This document shows positions 56,001 through 63,983 of a DNA stretch of 64,000 nt, piece after piece. Source of the DNA: Psococerastis gibbosa (Eukaryota > Arthropoda > Insecta > Psocodea > Psocidae); NCBI GenBank assembly GCA_963971405.1, contig OZ020491.1, forward strand, positions 31,237,019 to 31,301,018, read 5' to 3'. The translations under genes were made by a program, and so were the position numbers. How positions within the stretch are numbered: the stretch's first letter is position 1; the number at the start of each line of letters is the position of its first letter. The notes beneath the pieces were generated by a model, which was given only the letters and a program-made list of their open reading frames with translations, was not told the origin of the DNA and did not search any database.

Positions 56001-58990
56001 AGTGACTATTGTAATTCAACTTCAAAATAAGCTTAAAAAAAGGGACATAAAATTGAAAAACGGAAGCAAGGTTGAGGACAAACATATATGTATAATCCTA
56101 TCCGCAAACGGCCATCCCAAGTTGAATCCAACAGCACCGAGCCTGCTCCAAAATGCGGCAAACTTGGTAGTGTGCACAGCGTTGCCAGGGAAACATGGTG
56201 GGACATGATAACGTGCTGAGACTATACCAGTCGGTCTAAGTGCGAGTCGAGTCCTGGTCACCTCCAATTTAATCGTGTGACTTTCCCATGTTCCCCAATT
56301 GGTTCGGAATCCACTCAAATCAGGAGATCCACCCTGTCAGTCAACTCCCTTTCTCCCCGAGGTGAAAGAGTCTGCCCGTAGCGTGCCCCGAGTTAAGAAA
56401 CAGACTCATATCATCACATCATATCACTGAATCACTCCCCCCGCCAGCCTGACAAGCTTGCTTAAAGCAGAAATTCTGAAAGCAAGCGTTGGAAAACAGA
56501 AGTAATTTTAAAACAAAAAAAAAACTATATAATCCTACCCTGAATAAATTGGGGGGATTCCTTACCTGGGCAGGATCCATAAGTTGCTCTATCTGTTTGT
56601 CTTTCCTTTTGGACTCATCTTCCGATTTCCGGATTCGAATCAGCAATTTGTTCCTTTCCTTCCTCAACGCGGCTATCTCTTTTTTCAGCTCAAAAATTTC
56701 GTCTCTCAAATCAAGTTCATCGGGCAGATTGCTCTGCGAGCGATTGTACGCGGACTTGTCGTTGGCTGCAAAAATCAAGAAGATATTTAATTACAAAAGC
56801 CTTTTAAAGTTTAAAGTTGCTACTATAAGCCTACGAGACCCAATCAAGGACGGATAGAGGGGGGGGGGGCAGCTTCACCTATCCCCAAATTTAGTAAATC
56901 TGTTGTAAGTTTATTTATTACGCTCTATAATTTAATCGATACTACATTTTTTGACCCACAACTACCCCCCCCCCTCCCCAACACATATGGACTGGATCTG
57001 AACCCCCCCTCCCAAATTTAGTAATTCTATTAGTAAGTTTATTTATTACACTCTAATTTCATCGATACTACACATTTTTTTATCTATTTCGACCCACAAC
57101 TACCCCCCCCCTGCCCCAACACTTGTGGACTGGATCTGAACCCCCCCCCCCCCTCCCAAATTTAGTAATTCTATTAGTAAGTTTATTTATTACTCTCTAA
57201 TTTCATCGATACTACACATTTTTGTTCTATTTTGACCCAAAACTACCCCCCCCCCTGCCCCAACACTTATGGACTGGATCTGAACCCCCCCCCCCCCTCC
57301 CAAATTTATTAATTCTATTAGTAAGTTAATTTATTACTCTCTAATTTCATCGATACTACACATTTTTGTTCTATTTTGACCCACAACTACCCCCCCCCCC
57401 CCTCCCCAACACTTATGGACTGGATCTGAACCCCCCCCCCTCCCAAATTTAGTAATTCTATTAGTAAGTTTATTTATTACTCTCTAATTTCATCGATACT
57501 ACACATTTTTGTTCTATTTTGACCCACAACTACCCCCCCCCCCGCCCCAACACTTATGGACTGGATCTGAGCCCCCCCCCCTCCCAAATTTAGTAATTCT
57601 ATTAGTAAGTTAATTTATTACACTCTAATTTCATCGATATTACACATTTTTGTTCTATTTTGACCCACAACTACTCCCTAAATGGGCTGAGTCCATAGGG
57701 GGTGGTCCAAGGGGTCCGAACCCCTCCAAAATACAAGTTCTGTACACTCAATAGAATGGGCTTTCATCAATGAAATACGTTAAAAAAAATTGGACCTCCT
57801 CCGAAACATAAACCTGGGCACGGTCCTGCCTGCTTGTTGTATAATTAATTTCATTTTGTATTGTATGATAAATGTATTTCTTTCTTTCTTTCTTTCTTTT
57901 TTGTATATAGGCCCTCAAACGGCGAAATTGCGCACTTATCTTGTTCAGGCCCACAAGCCGCCGCAGTGATGTGGCTTGGATCCGTCCCTGGACTCAATAT
58001 TAGAAGTTTACATACTTAATACCAGTGAATATGTCGGCCGCAGATATTGACGAAACGTTTGGAATTAGGCTTTTAGGCCCAGGTAGACACAATGGCTAGC
58101 TTAGAAATTTGTCATAAGAGCGCTTGGGCTCCCGGCAGAAGAAGAACGTCCTGGTTGAAAAACCTTGTTTGTTTGTTTAGCCAACGCCCGTCTGTGGCAG
58201 TAAAGCCATTTGACGCCGAGCCTCCCAGTATCTCTTTGTTAGATCAGCAGGTAGATGCTTGAGTCTGGAGCAGGTGTGTAGGTGACTTGCGACCATGGTC
58301 CCGGAGGAGCAGAGGGGACACACATCTGAGTCACCCCGACGAAAGAACCGGCAGAGGTGTGCCTGCAGGTAGTCGTGGCCAGTCTCGAGACGGAACCGGG
58401 CGACTGCTTCGCTTCTCTCGAGGTTAGCTGGGATGTGGCCTGGAGTCGCAAGCTTTTCCCATACTTTTCCAGTGCTTAGGTTCTTGAGGATGTTTTTTGA
58501 ATGTTTTGAGACAATTGTGTCAATTTGATTCCTTGCCGCCTGGAGGGTTTGGTGGAACTCAGGTTGCTCGGATTCTGCTCCTTTTTTTGCCATTTCATCT
58601 GCCTTTTCGTTGCCATCGAGGCCGACGTGGCTTGGGACCCATTGAAGTCGAACATCCCATCCCGCATTGATTAGGTTAGCTATGGTGTTGCGGCAGTGGT
58701 TTGGCAAGAACACTCCCCTTTTCAATACAGCAGTCTCCTATGTCAAAATTGCTATGATGATCGCCAATCTTAGATAGAAGAGGTATTAAAAGAAAAACAA
58801 TAGAGTACGATAAGGCTTGGGTGCATACGCAGAAACCTATACACCAAAATAAGAAAGAAAAACAGCGAAAGATAATCTGACAAAGAGAGGGTTTGAACTA
58901 CCTAATCATTTCTCCCTCGAATTTTCAATAATATATGCTAAATTAGCACTCACCCTTTTGTCCAGATTTCTTTGTTGCTTTTCCAGCCAT
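42897..58990 (-). CDS. IQCE-like coiled-coil protein, five exons, 582 aa
   Basis: Joining 58990-58954, 56765-56566, 52592-52368, 47911-47739 and 44010-42897 gives one open frame of 1749 nt that ends in TAA. All four introns are GT-AG, and the exon phases (1, 0, 0, 2) fit each time, which chance ORFs would not do. Residues about 25-150 are charged and heptad-like. They hold an LRDEIFELKKEI segment, a KDKQIEQLMDP motif at the exon 2/3 junction and a YRAEIARLRTLL motif, an arrangement I recall from the coiled-coil region of IQCE. In vertebrates IQCE works with EFCAB7 at the base of cilia in Hedgehog signalling. No IQ motif is visible here; the last exon is basic in its middle and ends in an acidic Asp/Glu run. 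So the exon structure is strong, but the family name is inferred from memory and the C-terminal half is unassigned. Confidence 0.72.
44262..44435 (+). repeat. Penelope-like terminal-region copy
   Basis: It begins GGCTTTCACGGTCGGAGTCG and closely matches 18345-18485, including CTGAAGATGTCGACCGCAGA and the end CCGGATTCTACTGGTTC. It stands alone without coding sequence, just upstream (in genome coordinates) of exon 5 of the host gene. Confidence 0.75.
44630..44697 (-). tRNA. tRNA-like promoter sequence
   Basis: The minus strand has GTGGTCCAGTTGGTAGTTGA and AGGTTCGAGAC at tRNA spacing; no complete cloverleaf. Confidence 0.35.
45138..45335 (+). repeat. Penelope-like terminal-region copy with inverted half
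   Basis: It begins with GGCTTTCAGGGTCGGAGT and carries the CTGAAGATGTCGACC ... GAAACGTTTG block. Just upstream, CCAAACACCTTCATCTGCGG is its approximate reverse complement, so part of the end region is present in both orientations. Confidence 0.65.
45643..46370 (+). repeat. ~730-bp dispersed repeat with GTCT microsatellite
   Basis: Second copy of 25375-26130; in intron 4 of the host gene. Confidence 0.7.
46800..47270 (+). pseudogene. LINE RT-RNase H junction fragment, decayed
   Basis: One frame ends QTIKWYTDGSKLGRTKPRTG then LGVFVPGVKY, the first RNase H block with its catalytic Asp. Upstream codons in other frames resemble the RT-RNase H linker (LDFPPLHVAVETSAEMALL). Several frameshifts. 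Confidence 0.6.
47271..47523 (+). repeat. LINE 3' region with poly-A tail
   Basis: It follows the RNase H fragment and ends in a run of about 24 adenines at 47499-47523. No coding motif is recognised in it. Confidence 0.4.
47739..47911 (-). CDS. IQCE-like gene, exon 4
   Basis: The acceptor TTTTCTTCTAG and the donor GTAAGT bound 173 nt (57 codons plus 2 nt). The exon encodes an Ala- and Ser-rich linker with a run of seven serines, then a helical segment, RQLEELRFTIESLE. A TAA lies just past the donor, so unspliced message would stop at once. Confidence 0.72.
48140..48330 (+). repeat. dispersed repeat (TATTTTCTGTGGAGGGC family)
   Basis: Also at 11690-11935 and, partly, 53975-54105; shares GGTTAAGCGA, CTTTAGTCCTGGGGTTGA and AAGAGTCAACGGCAT. 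Class unknown. Confidence 0.55.
48497..48632. mobile_element. short foldback MITE with GTGGTAGCAGACA core
   Basis: 136 bp, ends GACGCAAATTCCACC and GGTGGAATTTGCGCG, with TTA target duplication. The arms hold TGACGTGGTAGCAGACAGTA and its complement. Confidence 0.8.
49120..49360 (-). repeat. 270-bp dispersed repeat with local TTTTCGGATA triplication
   Basis: Minus-strand copy in intron 3; TTTTCGGATA is repeated three times near 49200. Confidence 0.6.
49860..50195. mobile_element. foldback element with GATGGCAG core
   Basis: Arms include TTGTTTTAGCAAAA, CCCAAATAATCGT and CTTTCGGCAATGACTGCC, with complements on the other side. Intron 3 of the host gene. Confidence 0.6.
50563..50950. mobile_element. 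foldback MITE, GGCGCCCATTCC family
   Basis: 388 bp with a perfect TCA target duplication; in intron 3 of the host gene. Its right arm has a small extra GGTAC. Confidence 0.85.
51772..51822 (-). pseudogene. RTE-like LINE extreme C-terminus
   Basis: Only the final block (AIAMMIAYLR then stop) remains, on the minus strand. Confidence 0.45.
52170..52364 (+). repeat. CATACAAACAATT repeat abutting exon 3
   Basis: Its right end (ACCTTGCCACCTAAGCCGG) comes within about three bases of the exon 3 splice donor of the minus-strand host gene. Confidence 0.6.
52368..52592 (-). CDS. IQCE-like gene, exon 3 (coiled coil)
   Basis: The acceptor TTTCTGTTTCAG and the donor GAG|GTACCG bound exactly 75 codons in phase 0. 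The translation begins NSEIRRLLSMKG and ends LRTLLLQSQE, and is predicted helical and coiled-coil. The donor is weaker than the others (GTACCG rather than GTAAGT). A dispersed repeat copy starts about three bases into the intron, so the repeat supplies most of the sequence just downstream of this splice site. Confidence 0.75.
53105..53350 (-). repeat. 270-bp dispersed repeat
   Basis: Minus-strand copy in intron 2. Confidence 0.6.
54597..54775 (+). repeat. CATACAAACAATT dispersed repeat
   Basis: Plus-strand copy in intron 2. Confidence 0.6.
55019..55285 (-). CDS. unassigned ORF in intron 2 of the IQCE-like gene
   Basis: About 90 codons open on the minus strand with protein-like composition, including TLRSMEAYKFLAKEKLKW and FFKLIFEYFQRRF. 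There is no ATG at the start of the open stretch and no clear splice acceptor. It could be an old transposon or pseudogene fragment. I do not recognise it. Confidence 0.15.
   Translation of the reverse strand: MKPQARKGGQQGYIKPKVTLRSMEAYKFLAKEKLKWVVLEPRLRKFLLYESIEALKESQNQTKPPNFFKLIFEYFQRRFPLKRHYKLM
55345..55860 (+). pseudogene. RTE-like LINE C-terminus, interrupted by a hAT-like MITE
   Basis: The left part reads LAYISQVMRNENYRLLHVII; after the MITE (55499-55792) it resumes RTSWLINLRQWFGKS. A second diverged copy of the first block follows at about 55860-55950 (VKKRKLTYIDHV). Confidence 0.7.
55499..55792. mobile_element. hAT-like MITE in an RTE fragment
   Basis: 294 bp with ends CAGGGGTTCCCAAAC and GTTTGGGAACCCCTG. 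The 8-bp target duplication CAGTAGAA/CGGTAGAA has one mismatch. Confidence 0.87.
56103..56487 (+). repeat. 5S rRNA-like SINE, diverged long subfamily
   Basis: The head (CAAACGGCCATCCCAAGTTG) keeps a GGCCATCCCA block close to the usual animal 5S rRNA start, followed by AACTTGGTAGTGTGCACAG and GCCAGGGAAACATGG. It ends about 80 bp from exon 2 of the host gene. Confidence 0.7.
56566..56765 (-). CDS. IQCE-like gene, exon 2 (coiled coil)
   Basis: The acceptor TTTTTGCAG precedes the exon and the donor GTAAGG follows CCCAG. With the single base from exon 1 it encodes exactly 67 codons. The translation is rich in Glu, Lys, Arg and Leu with heptad spacing and ends KDKQIEQLMDPAQ, the most family-like motif in the gene. 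Both flanking introns hold repeats: a 5S-like SINE ends about 80 bp from the donor side, and an expanded MITE begins about 80 bp from the acceptor side. Confidence 0.75.
56845..57990. mobile_element. GGACGGAT-family MITE expanded to 1146 bp by internal tandem repeats
   Basis: It starts CAAGGACGGATAG and ends GGATCCGTCCCTG, with near-perfect 8-bp flanks GACCCAAT (56837-56844) and GACTCAAT (57991-57998). About six tandem units of ~140 bp fill 56846-57693. Each repeats the family's inner sequence (TTTCATCGATACTACACATT) between C runs. 57700-57975 is additional sequence. It lies in intron 1 of the host gene. Confidence 0.8.
57992..58085 (+). repeat. Penelope-like terminal-region remnant
   Basis: ATGTCGGCCGCAGATATTGA followed by CGAAACGTTTGGAA matches the Penelope end sequence at 18400-18440; only this short part survives. 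Confidence 0.55.
58167..58690 (-). mobile_element. 5'-truncated LINE inside an RTE fragment
   Basis: The minus-strand ORF to 58177 encodes RLQWVPSHVGLDGNEKADEM (RNase H C-terminus) and CPLCSSGTMVASHLHTC (zinc tail), and ends in an (AAAC)n tail. It sits between the two halves of a plus-strand RTE C-terminus. The coding part is open for about 180 residues, so it is fairly young. Confidence 0.8.
58177..58725 (-). pseudogene. LINE RNase H C-terminus / CCHC tail ORF
   Basis: The coding part of the LINE described above. Its first ~12 codons read through into the flanking RTE sequence. The catalytic core of RNase H and all of RT are absent, so it cannot be active. Confidence 0.75.
58954..58990 (-). 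CDS. IQCE-like gene, exon 1 (start codon)
   Basis: This exon encodes MAGKATKKSGQK plus the first base of an Ala codon, then the donor GTGAGT. It is the only ATG close upstream that joins in phase to exon 2. A short lysine-rich N-terminus is typical of a soluble cytoplasmic protein; no signal peptide is seen. The 5' UTR and promoter cannot be delimited. Confidence 0.65.
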
Positions 58991-60188
58991 TGCAGCAGTT
59001 GTTTACGGTGGAAACGACCAAAAATCGATACGGTGAGTCAACTGTTTCAACCATAGCCCTATGGTTGCCTACCAACGCTCTATGAGTGTAAAATAGGTAT
59101 ATCTACAATGATGGTCTGAGGGTTGTTGTGTACGATTTTTTTTGTAAAGTTATTTCCAATTTATATGTAATTTTTCGATTCCGAGATTTCTACGCATTTA
59201 CATGTTTTGAGATCCCAGGAATCCAAAAAAGTGGGCATTTTTTTAAATCTCATTACCCAGATTATTTTTTTCTTTTGGCGGGGGAGCCTCCCCCTGGGAG
59301 GTACCCAGTACTTTTAGGGACGAGCCGCTATATACTGCTTAAAGCCACTTGTAGCATAAATACCGGATGAAAAGTGAAGAAGTTCTGGTAGTAATTTAAC
59401 CCACATGAAAGCCTTTTATCGCTTCGTCATTGTTTACTGGTAAGCAGTCTCCCCTGCTATAGGTGCCTTTCAATCAATTTCTGCCAGATCTCTACCGCTA
59501 ACAATTTTTGAGAAAAGAAATAAGGAAAAATAATTTAAAAAATAACAGCGGATGAATAAAGAAAAAAATATTTGTATTACACTGCAGATTTTACCCCTCC
59601 CTCTTAAACCCCCTCTCTACAACCCCCCCCCCCTCGTCTTCAACGGCTGCTCAAGAAAAACAAATGTAAACATCGCCATTAATCATTAAACGTCATTTAC
59701 GTCAATGTCTAAAAGATTTTTCTTTGGAATATTTTTCTTTTTTTTAAGGGAGATCGTAAGGGCAGAGATTGAAGGGTGAAGTGCCCCCATTTCAATACGA
59801 ACGGGTCCAGTGAAAATAAACGGGTGGTGCACTATCATCCAGCGGTGCTTTTAATCAAGGCCGTAGCCAAGGGGGGGGGGGTTCATAAGGGTGTACAATA
59901 CTTAAGTGTCAAATATCTCATGAAATATCAATAGTAAAGTTGTTAAATACATCTGTGGGCTTATTATACTGCTGCCTGATCATGGCAATTATAATACCGG
60001 TATTTATTTAATCCCCTGGTATTAAAAATATAAACAAACATATTTTGAATAGCACGGTCCAACGTGCCCCAGCTCCTTTTTTTTTGGGGGGGGGGGCTTC
60101 CTCCCAGCCTCGAGCAATGTAAGACGTGGATCATACTTCATGGTCCCCTTTGCAGCAATATGAATGTAAGAATTCCATTTTTAGCTTT

Positions 60189-60343
60189 GTAAAAATCTAC
60201 AGCTATACTTAACAACTATTAAAATGCGTAAAACCCTACTATTTTGCTCTTATATTTTCAATTTTTCCTTAGACTATCCTGCCTGATGACGTCATAAGAT
60301 CTGCTTAGTTTTTCCCCCGCCATCACTCTAAAACTTTATACGC
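60189..60343 (+). repeat. dispersed repeat, pair with 1-152
   Basis: Second copy of the window's first 152 bp. Confidence 0.65.
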
Positions 60344-60399
60344 TGAACTCATGTATCACAATCATTAAGCACTCCTATACAAAATCACCTCAATTATTA

Positions 60400-60452
60400 A
60401 ATGGTTGGAGTGTTGGGCTGATGCCTTGCAAGCCTCGGGTTCGAATCCAAAA
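60400..60452 (+). tRNA. tRNA-like fragment
   Basis: TGGAGTGTTGGGCTGATG, an anticodon-loop-like CTTGCAAG and GGGTTCGAATCC in tRNA order. Truncated. Confidence 0.35.
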
Positions 60453-60622
60453 TTATACTGATTTTCCTGTTTGGAAAACGTACTGGTCTCACACCTAGTC
60501 CGTTTTACAGCCTTTGATGACGTCACCATTTGCACGTGCAAAAAGCTGGTGGGAAGCCAATAAGGTCAACGGTCAAGGTAAAAAAAGCAGGAGCTACACC
60601 AATAATATTGTACTAGTACTAA

Positions 60623-61006
60623 GGCGCCCATTCCATTGACCGGCTAGGGCTATTTCCAAAAACAGTGACGTGGTAGCAGACATTCAAGACTTAGGTTACG
60701 TTTCCACCGATCTCGCATTGCAGAATGCAAATGACATTGACGGAAATTAGAATTTTTGTTTTTATAGAAATCTATTAAAATTTTTGTACTTAACATATCC
60801 CATGACGCCATTTTTTAATTTAAGTTTTTTTGTTTGTGATTTAAATGTATGATCATTGACCAATTTTAACTATGGCATAGAGGAAAATAAACATTTCCGT
60901 CAATTCTGCAATGCGAGGTCGGTGGAAACGCCACCTAAGCCTTGAATGTCTGCTACCACGTCACTGTTTTTGGAAATAGCCCTAGCCGGTCAATGGAATG
61001 GGCACC
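60623..61006. mobile_element. foldback MITE, GGCGCCCATTCC family
   Basis: 384 bp with a perfect TAA target duplication (60620-60622 and 61007-61009). Confidence 0.85.
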
Positions 61007-61159
61007 TAAAATTATACTACTCCCAAGTCCCAATATAGGTATAATAGCGTCATACCGTAGAATTCGGGGTTGATCTCGCTACAATTTGGAATAGCGGTTT
61101 CCATTGTAAAATTATCTTGTTTACATTTTTAATCCCACTAAATTTTACTGATCATTTCA

Positions 61160-61352
61160 ATATTTTGCTTCCCTGGACACCAAGGGTCGTCAGATCCACC
61201 TCGACGTCGTCCAGCCATCACATCCGTGGCCGTCCCACTCGTCTTCTCCCCTGGGGCACCTTGTGTAAGGCTGCTCCTGTAACTCTATTGTCTGGCGTTT
61301 GTTCCACGTGTCCTAGCCACCTGCTGATGCGGGCTCTCTTGATTTCGGCTTA
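61160..61352 (-). pseudogene. LINE C-terminal fragment (RTE/CR1-type tail)
   Basis: The minus strand reads IKRARISRWLGHVEQTPDNR, then GRRRVGRPRM, a stop, and WLDDVEVDLTTLGVQG. The GRPR...WLDD pattern is standard for the end of many invertebrate LINE ORFs. One in-frame TGA. Confidence 0.6.
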
Positions 61353-61747
61353 TCGTAAGTAAGTAAGTATATATATAATTGAACAATCATTAAAAATCGA
61401 AGCATAAATCCCCAGCACTAAGTACAAAAATGACTTGTCACGCTGGGGTCAAAAGTTAAGTACAATACATAATTTAACATTATTATTATATATATATACT
61501 TGCGGTATATCGCGTCGAGTTCATCATTTCTATGGATACGCCCACTCTCTACACTACGCTACATCACTGCTTGAGAGAACCCCTCGGTTCTTACCAGGTA
61601 CAAGGCGGGTTGTACCTCTGATTGGAAGAAGAAGTGTCATGTGGCACCAGATAATTCAAATGACTTCCTTGCAAGAGGGCCATGGGCCCCCAAAGTTTTA
61701 GGTAAAAATAATATATCTGTCATAACCAACTTCTAAGTAGTATACGT

Positions 61748-61927
61748 GCAAGGCCGTAGCCAAGGGGGGGTTGATGGGGGTTCGTTTAACCCCCCCGCCC
61801 CCGAAATGAAATGGCTTGATACTATACAGAATCGGATTTTAAGAGGAAAAATTAAAACCACTATGTAATATCCAATGAAATTTCTGAACCCGCCACCCCC
61901 CGAAAAAAAATTCTGGCTGAAATCCTG
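61748..61927. mobile_element. hAT-like C/G-tract MITE (GGCCGTAGCC family)
   Basis: The same family in reverse, with the 8-bp repeat GTATACGT on both sides (61740-61747 and 61928-61935). Confidence 0.8.
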
Positions 61928-62316
61928 GTATACGTATACTATGCACAAGCAATCGCACAAGTAGATCTTATCGCTAATTAACCATATCAGGCAATGGCGC
62001 ATACAGGGGGGCAGGGGGGGAGGGCATAGCTGCCTCCCTCCAAATTAATCAAATTAATTGTTAATTGAGCTATAGAACTAACTTTTTCAAAACTATATAT
62101 ATATTTATACAAAAAAAGTGGCTTTTTCTAACTCCTCCCCCCCCCCCCCCCCCCCCCAATGATATCCGAGGTCCGCCTATGATTTATCAGACATCATTAA
62201 CTCAGGCAATGATATACAGCAGGAGCTAAGGCTGTAAATTCCACATGCCAGTTGTTTTATTATTACATTACATTACAGTACATTATGTAAACTATCCTAG
62301 TTACATCTTCTTCCAT

Positions 62317-62550
62317 AAATGTCCCTTTTACCAAAGATTGGCGATCATCGTGGCAATTTGGACCTCGGGGACTGCTACTCTGAAATGTCCAACCACTACC
62401 ACAGGTTCTTCAATCAGAATGTTCTCCTTCTGCCGGGAGCCCTCTGCCTTTCTAACTTCCTTGAATTATTACAAGCAAAAGGCGATATTTTTCCTTCCTC
62501 ATCACAGGGCTGAAGAATGTTAGTGTCCGTTTCTTAACAGTCAGCAGAAA
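62317..62550 (-). pseudogene. RTE-like LINE C-terminal fragment, decayed
   Basis: The minus strand begins FLLTVKKRTLTFFSPVMRKE and ends near IAMMIANL-like codons, with frameshifts and stops between. Confidence 0.6.
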
Positions 62551-62614
62551 TTTGGCCATATTTGTTGTTGTTTTGCTTTGGAATTCTGCTTTTTATATTT
62601 AATCAATTTAAAAA

Positions 62615-62736
62615 ATGAGCTCTGATACAGAAATTATTTTTAAAAAAAAAAACAACATTTGTGGCAAGATGTGGACTACAACAGATGTCCATAAGTTAAT
62701 AGCCAAAGGCAAAGAGACTTTGGAGTTAAATTATAG
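62615..62736 (+). CDS. candidate 5' exon, unknown protein
   Basis: An ATG opens a hydrophilic stretch (MSSDTEI..., DVHKLIAKGKETLELNYR) that reaches a possible donor AG|GTTAAT. After that point the frame becomes hydrophobic and unlike protein. If real, the rest of the gene lies downstream or beyond the window. No family is recognised; weak support. Confidence 0.18.
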
Positions 62737-63285
62737 GTTAATTTTTTCTATTTCTAAGATTGACGGAGTTATCCTCACGCTGAGCCATTTCTCTGATTTC
62801 CCTTTTCTACCAACGAACACCCTTATATTAAAAATTATGGTGTCTTGCCCCCTCCTGGAAATTATCCCTTGTTGCGTCCTTGGTTACGGATATTCTGTAT
62901 ACTGGTAAATGAAAATACGATATCGTAAAAACTTGAACTTGCAGAGGGTAGCTTACCCCTTTGCTGTAATGTGCACAGCGACTCCATCTATTAGATTTCA
63001 TCCGAACTCTTTACTTTTTCATCCCAGGTATAGCTGGCGTGCAAATTTTGTTATTTTCTGTAAGTTCATCTCAATGAACCTCTTCCGTATAGAAGAAATT
63101 TATAGAGAAATGAAGTCAAGTTCATAATACTAACAGCCCTCCCTGTTTAAAATACAATATTTTAATATTAAAATTTAAAGGGGTAAATAACGGAGACACA
63201 TTTCATGGTCTGTAAAATCGAAAGGTTACTGCTATCATAATGCGCAAATTCTCACTACATGTACTCATCCGCCCCTCTGCGATCA

Positions 63286-63713
63286 GGTGCCCATTCCACA
63301 TACGTACAACGTCAATGAAAATTATGAAATTGAAGGGCATTTCAATTTTACTCTATGCCATTGTTAAAATTGATCAATGATCAATTGATAATAGAGTAAA
63401 ATCACAAACAATGAAACAAACCATCTAAAATTAAGAAATGGCGTCATGTGATATGACAAGTACAACTATTTTAATTGATTTCTCTAAAAAGAAAGCATTT
63501 CTGTATAAAAATTATAATAAGGATTAAATAATAAGGCGACGAAGAAAACAAATACAATTTCAAGAAACAAATTTCAAAAATTTGGCGCATACGCTTCAAT
63601 TGAAAATTGTCAATTTTTGAAAAACATATGGAATGGCCCCCATCAATGAGAAATTGAAATGTCCTTCAATTTCATAATTTTCTTTGACGTTGTACGTATG
63701 TGGAATGGGCGCC
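63286..63713. mobile_element. foldback MITE, diverged GGCGCCCATTCC subfamily
   Basis: 428 bp with TCA target duplication. The ends and the hinge (AAAATTGATCAATGATCA) match the family, but the arms carry CACATACGTACAACGTCA instead of the GTGGTAGCAGACA block. Confidence 0.82.
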
Positions 63714-63896
63714 TCAGTAATATAATGATCGTGTAAGATGGACAAAGTTGGAATGACGAAAATAACGATAGGGATCCGGATTTTCTGATCACAGCTGCAT
63801 CATTACTGATAATGTCATTATTATTGAATGCGTGGGGGCACTTAAGGCCTGTTTCCTAAACATTTCCACGTCCAAGAGAACGGCTTTCCCCTCATT

Positions 63897-63983
63897 CTTC
63901 GATTTATGAAAATGTGGGGGGGCGCCGAATTATGCACCGCCCCCTCTTCGAACACCTATCGTTACGCCACTGCCTCTAATCCT
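63897..63983 (-). repeat. GTGGCGTAACG repeat end
   Basis: The minus strand reads CAGTGGCGTAACGATAGG followed by a G-run region. The same end is at 3110-3200 on the plus strand. It looks like the end of another hAT-like C/G-tract MITE, but the partner end was not found. Confidence 0.5.

Larger units (their letters stand above)
58100..58777 (+). pseudogene. RTE-like LINE C-terminus, interrupted
   Basis: 58133-58166 reads RRRTSWLKNL, and 58691-58777 continues RQWFGKNTPLFNTAVSYVKI and AMMIANLR, then TAG. This is the characteristic RTE-type ORF C-terminus. The LINE at 58167-58690 lies between the halves in the opposite orientation. Confidence 0.7.

Noticed and set aside
56850-57690. Possible CRISPR-like array (regular repeats)
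   Set aside because: Eukaryotic context, ~140-bp units with no distinct spacers, enclosed by MITE ends; a minisatellite.
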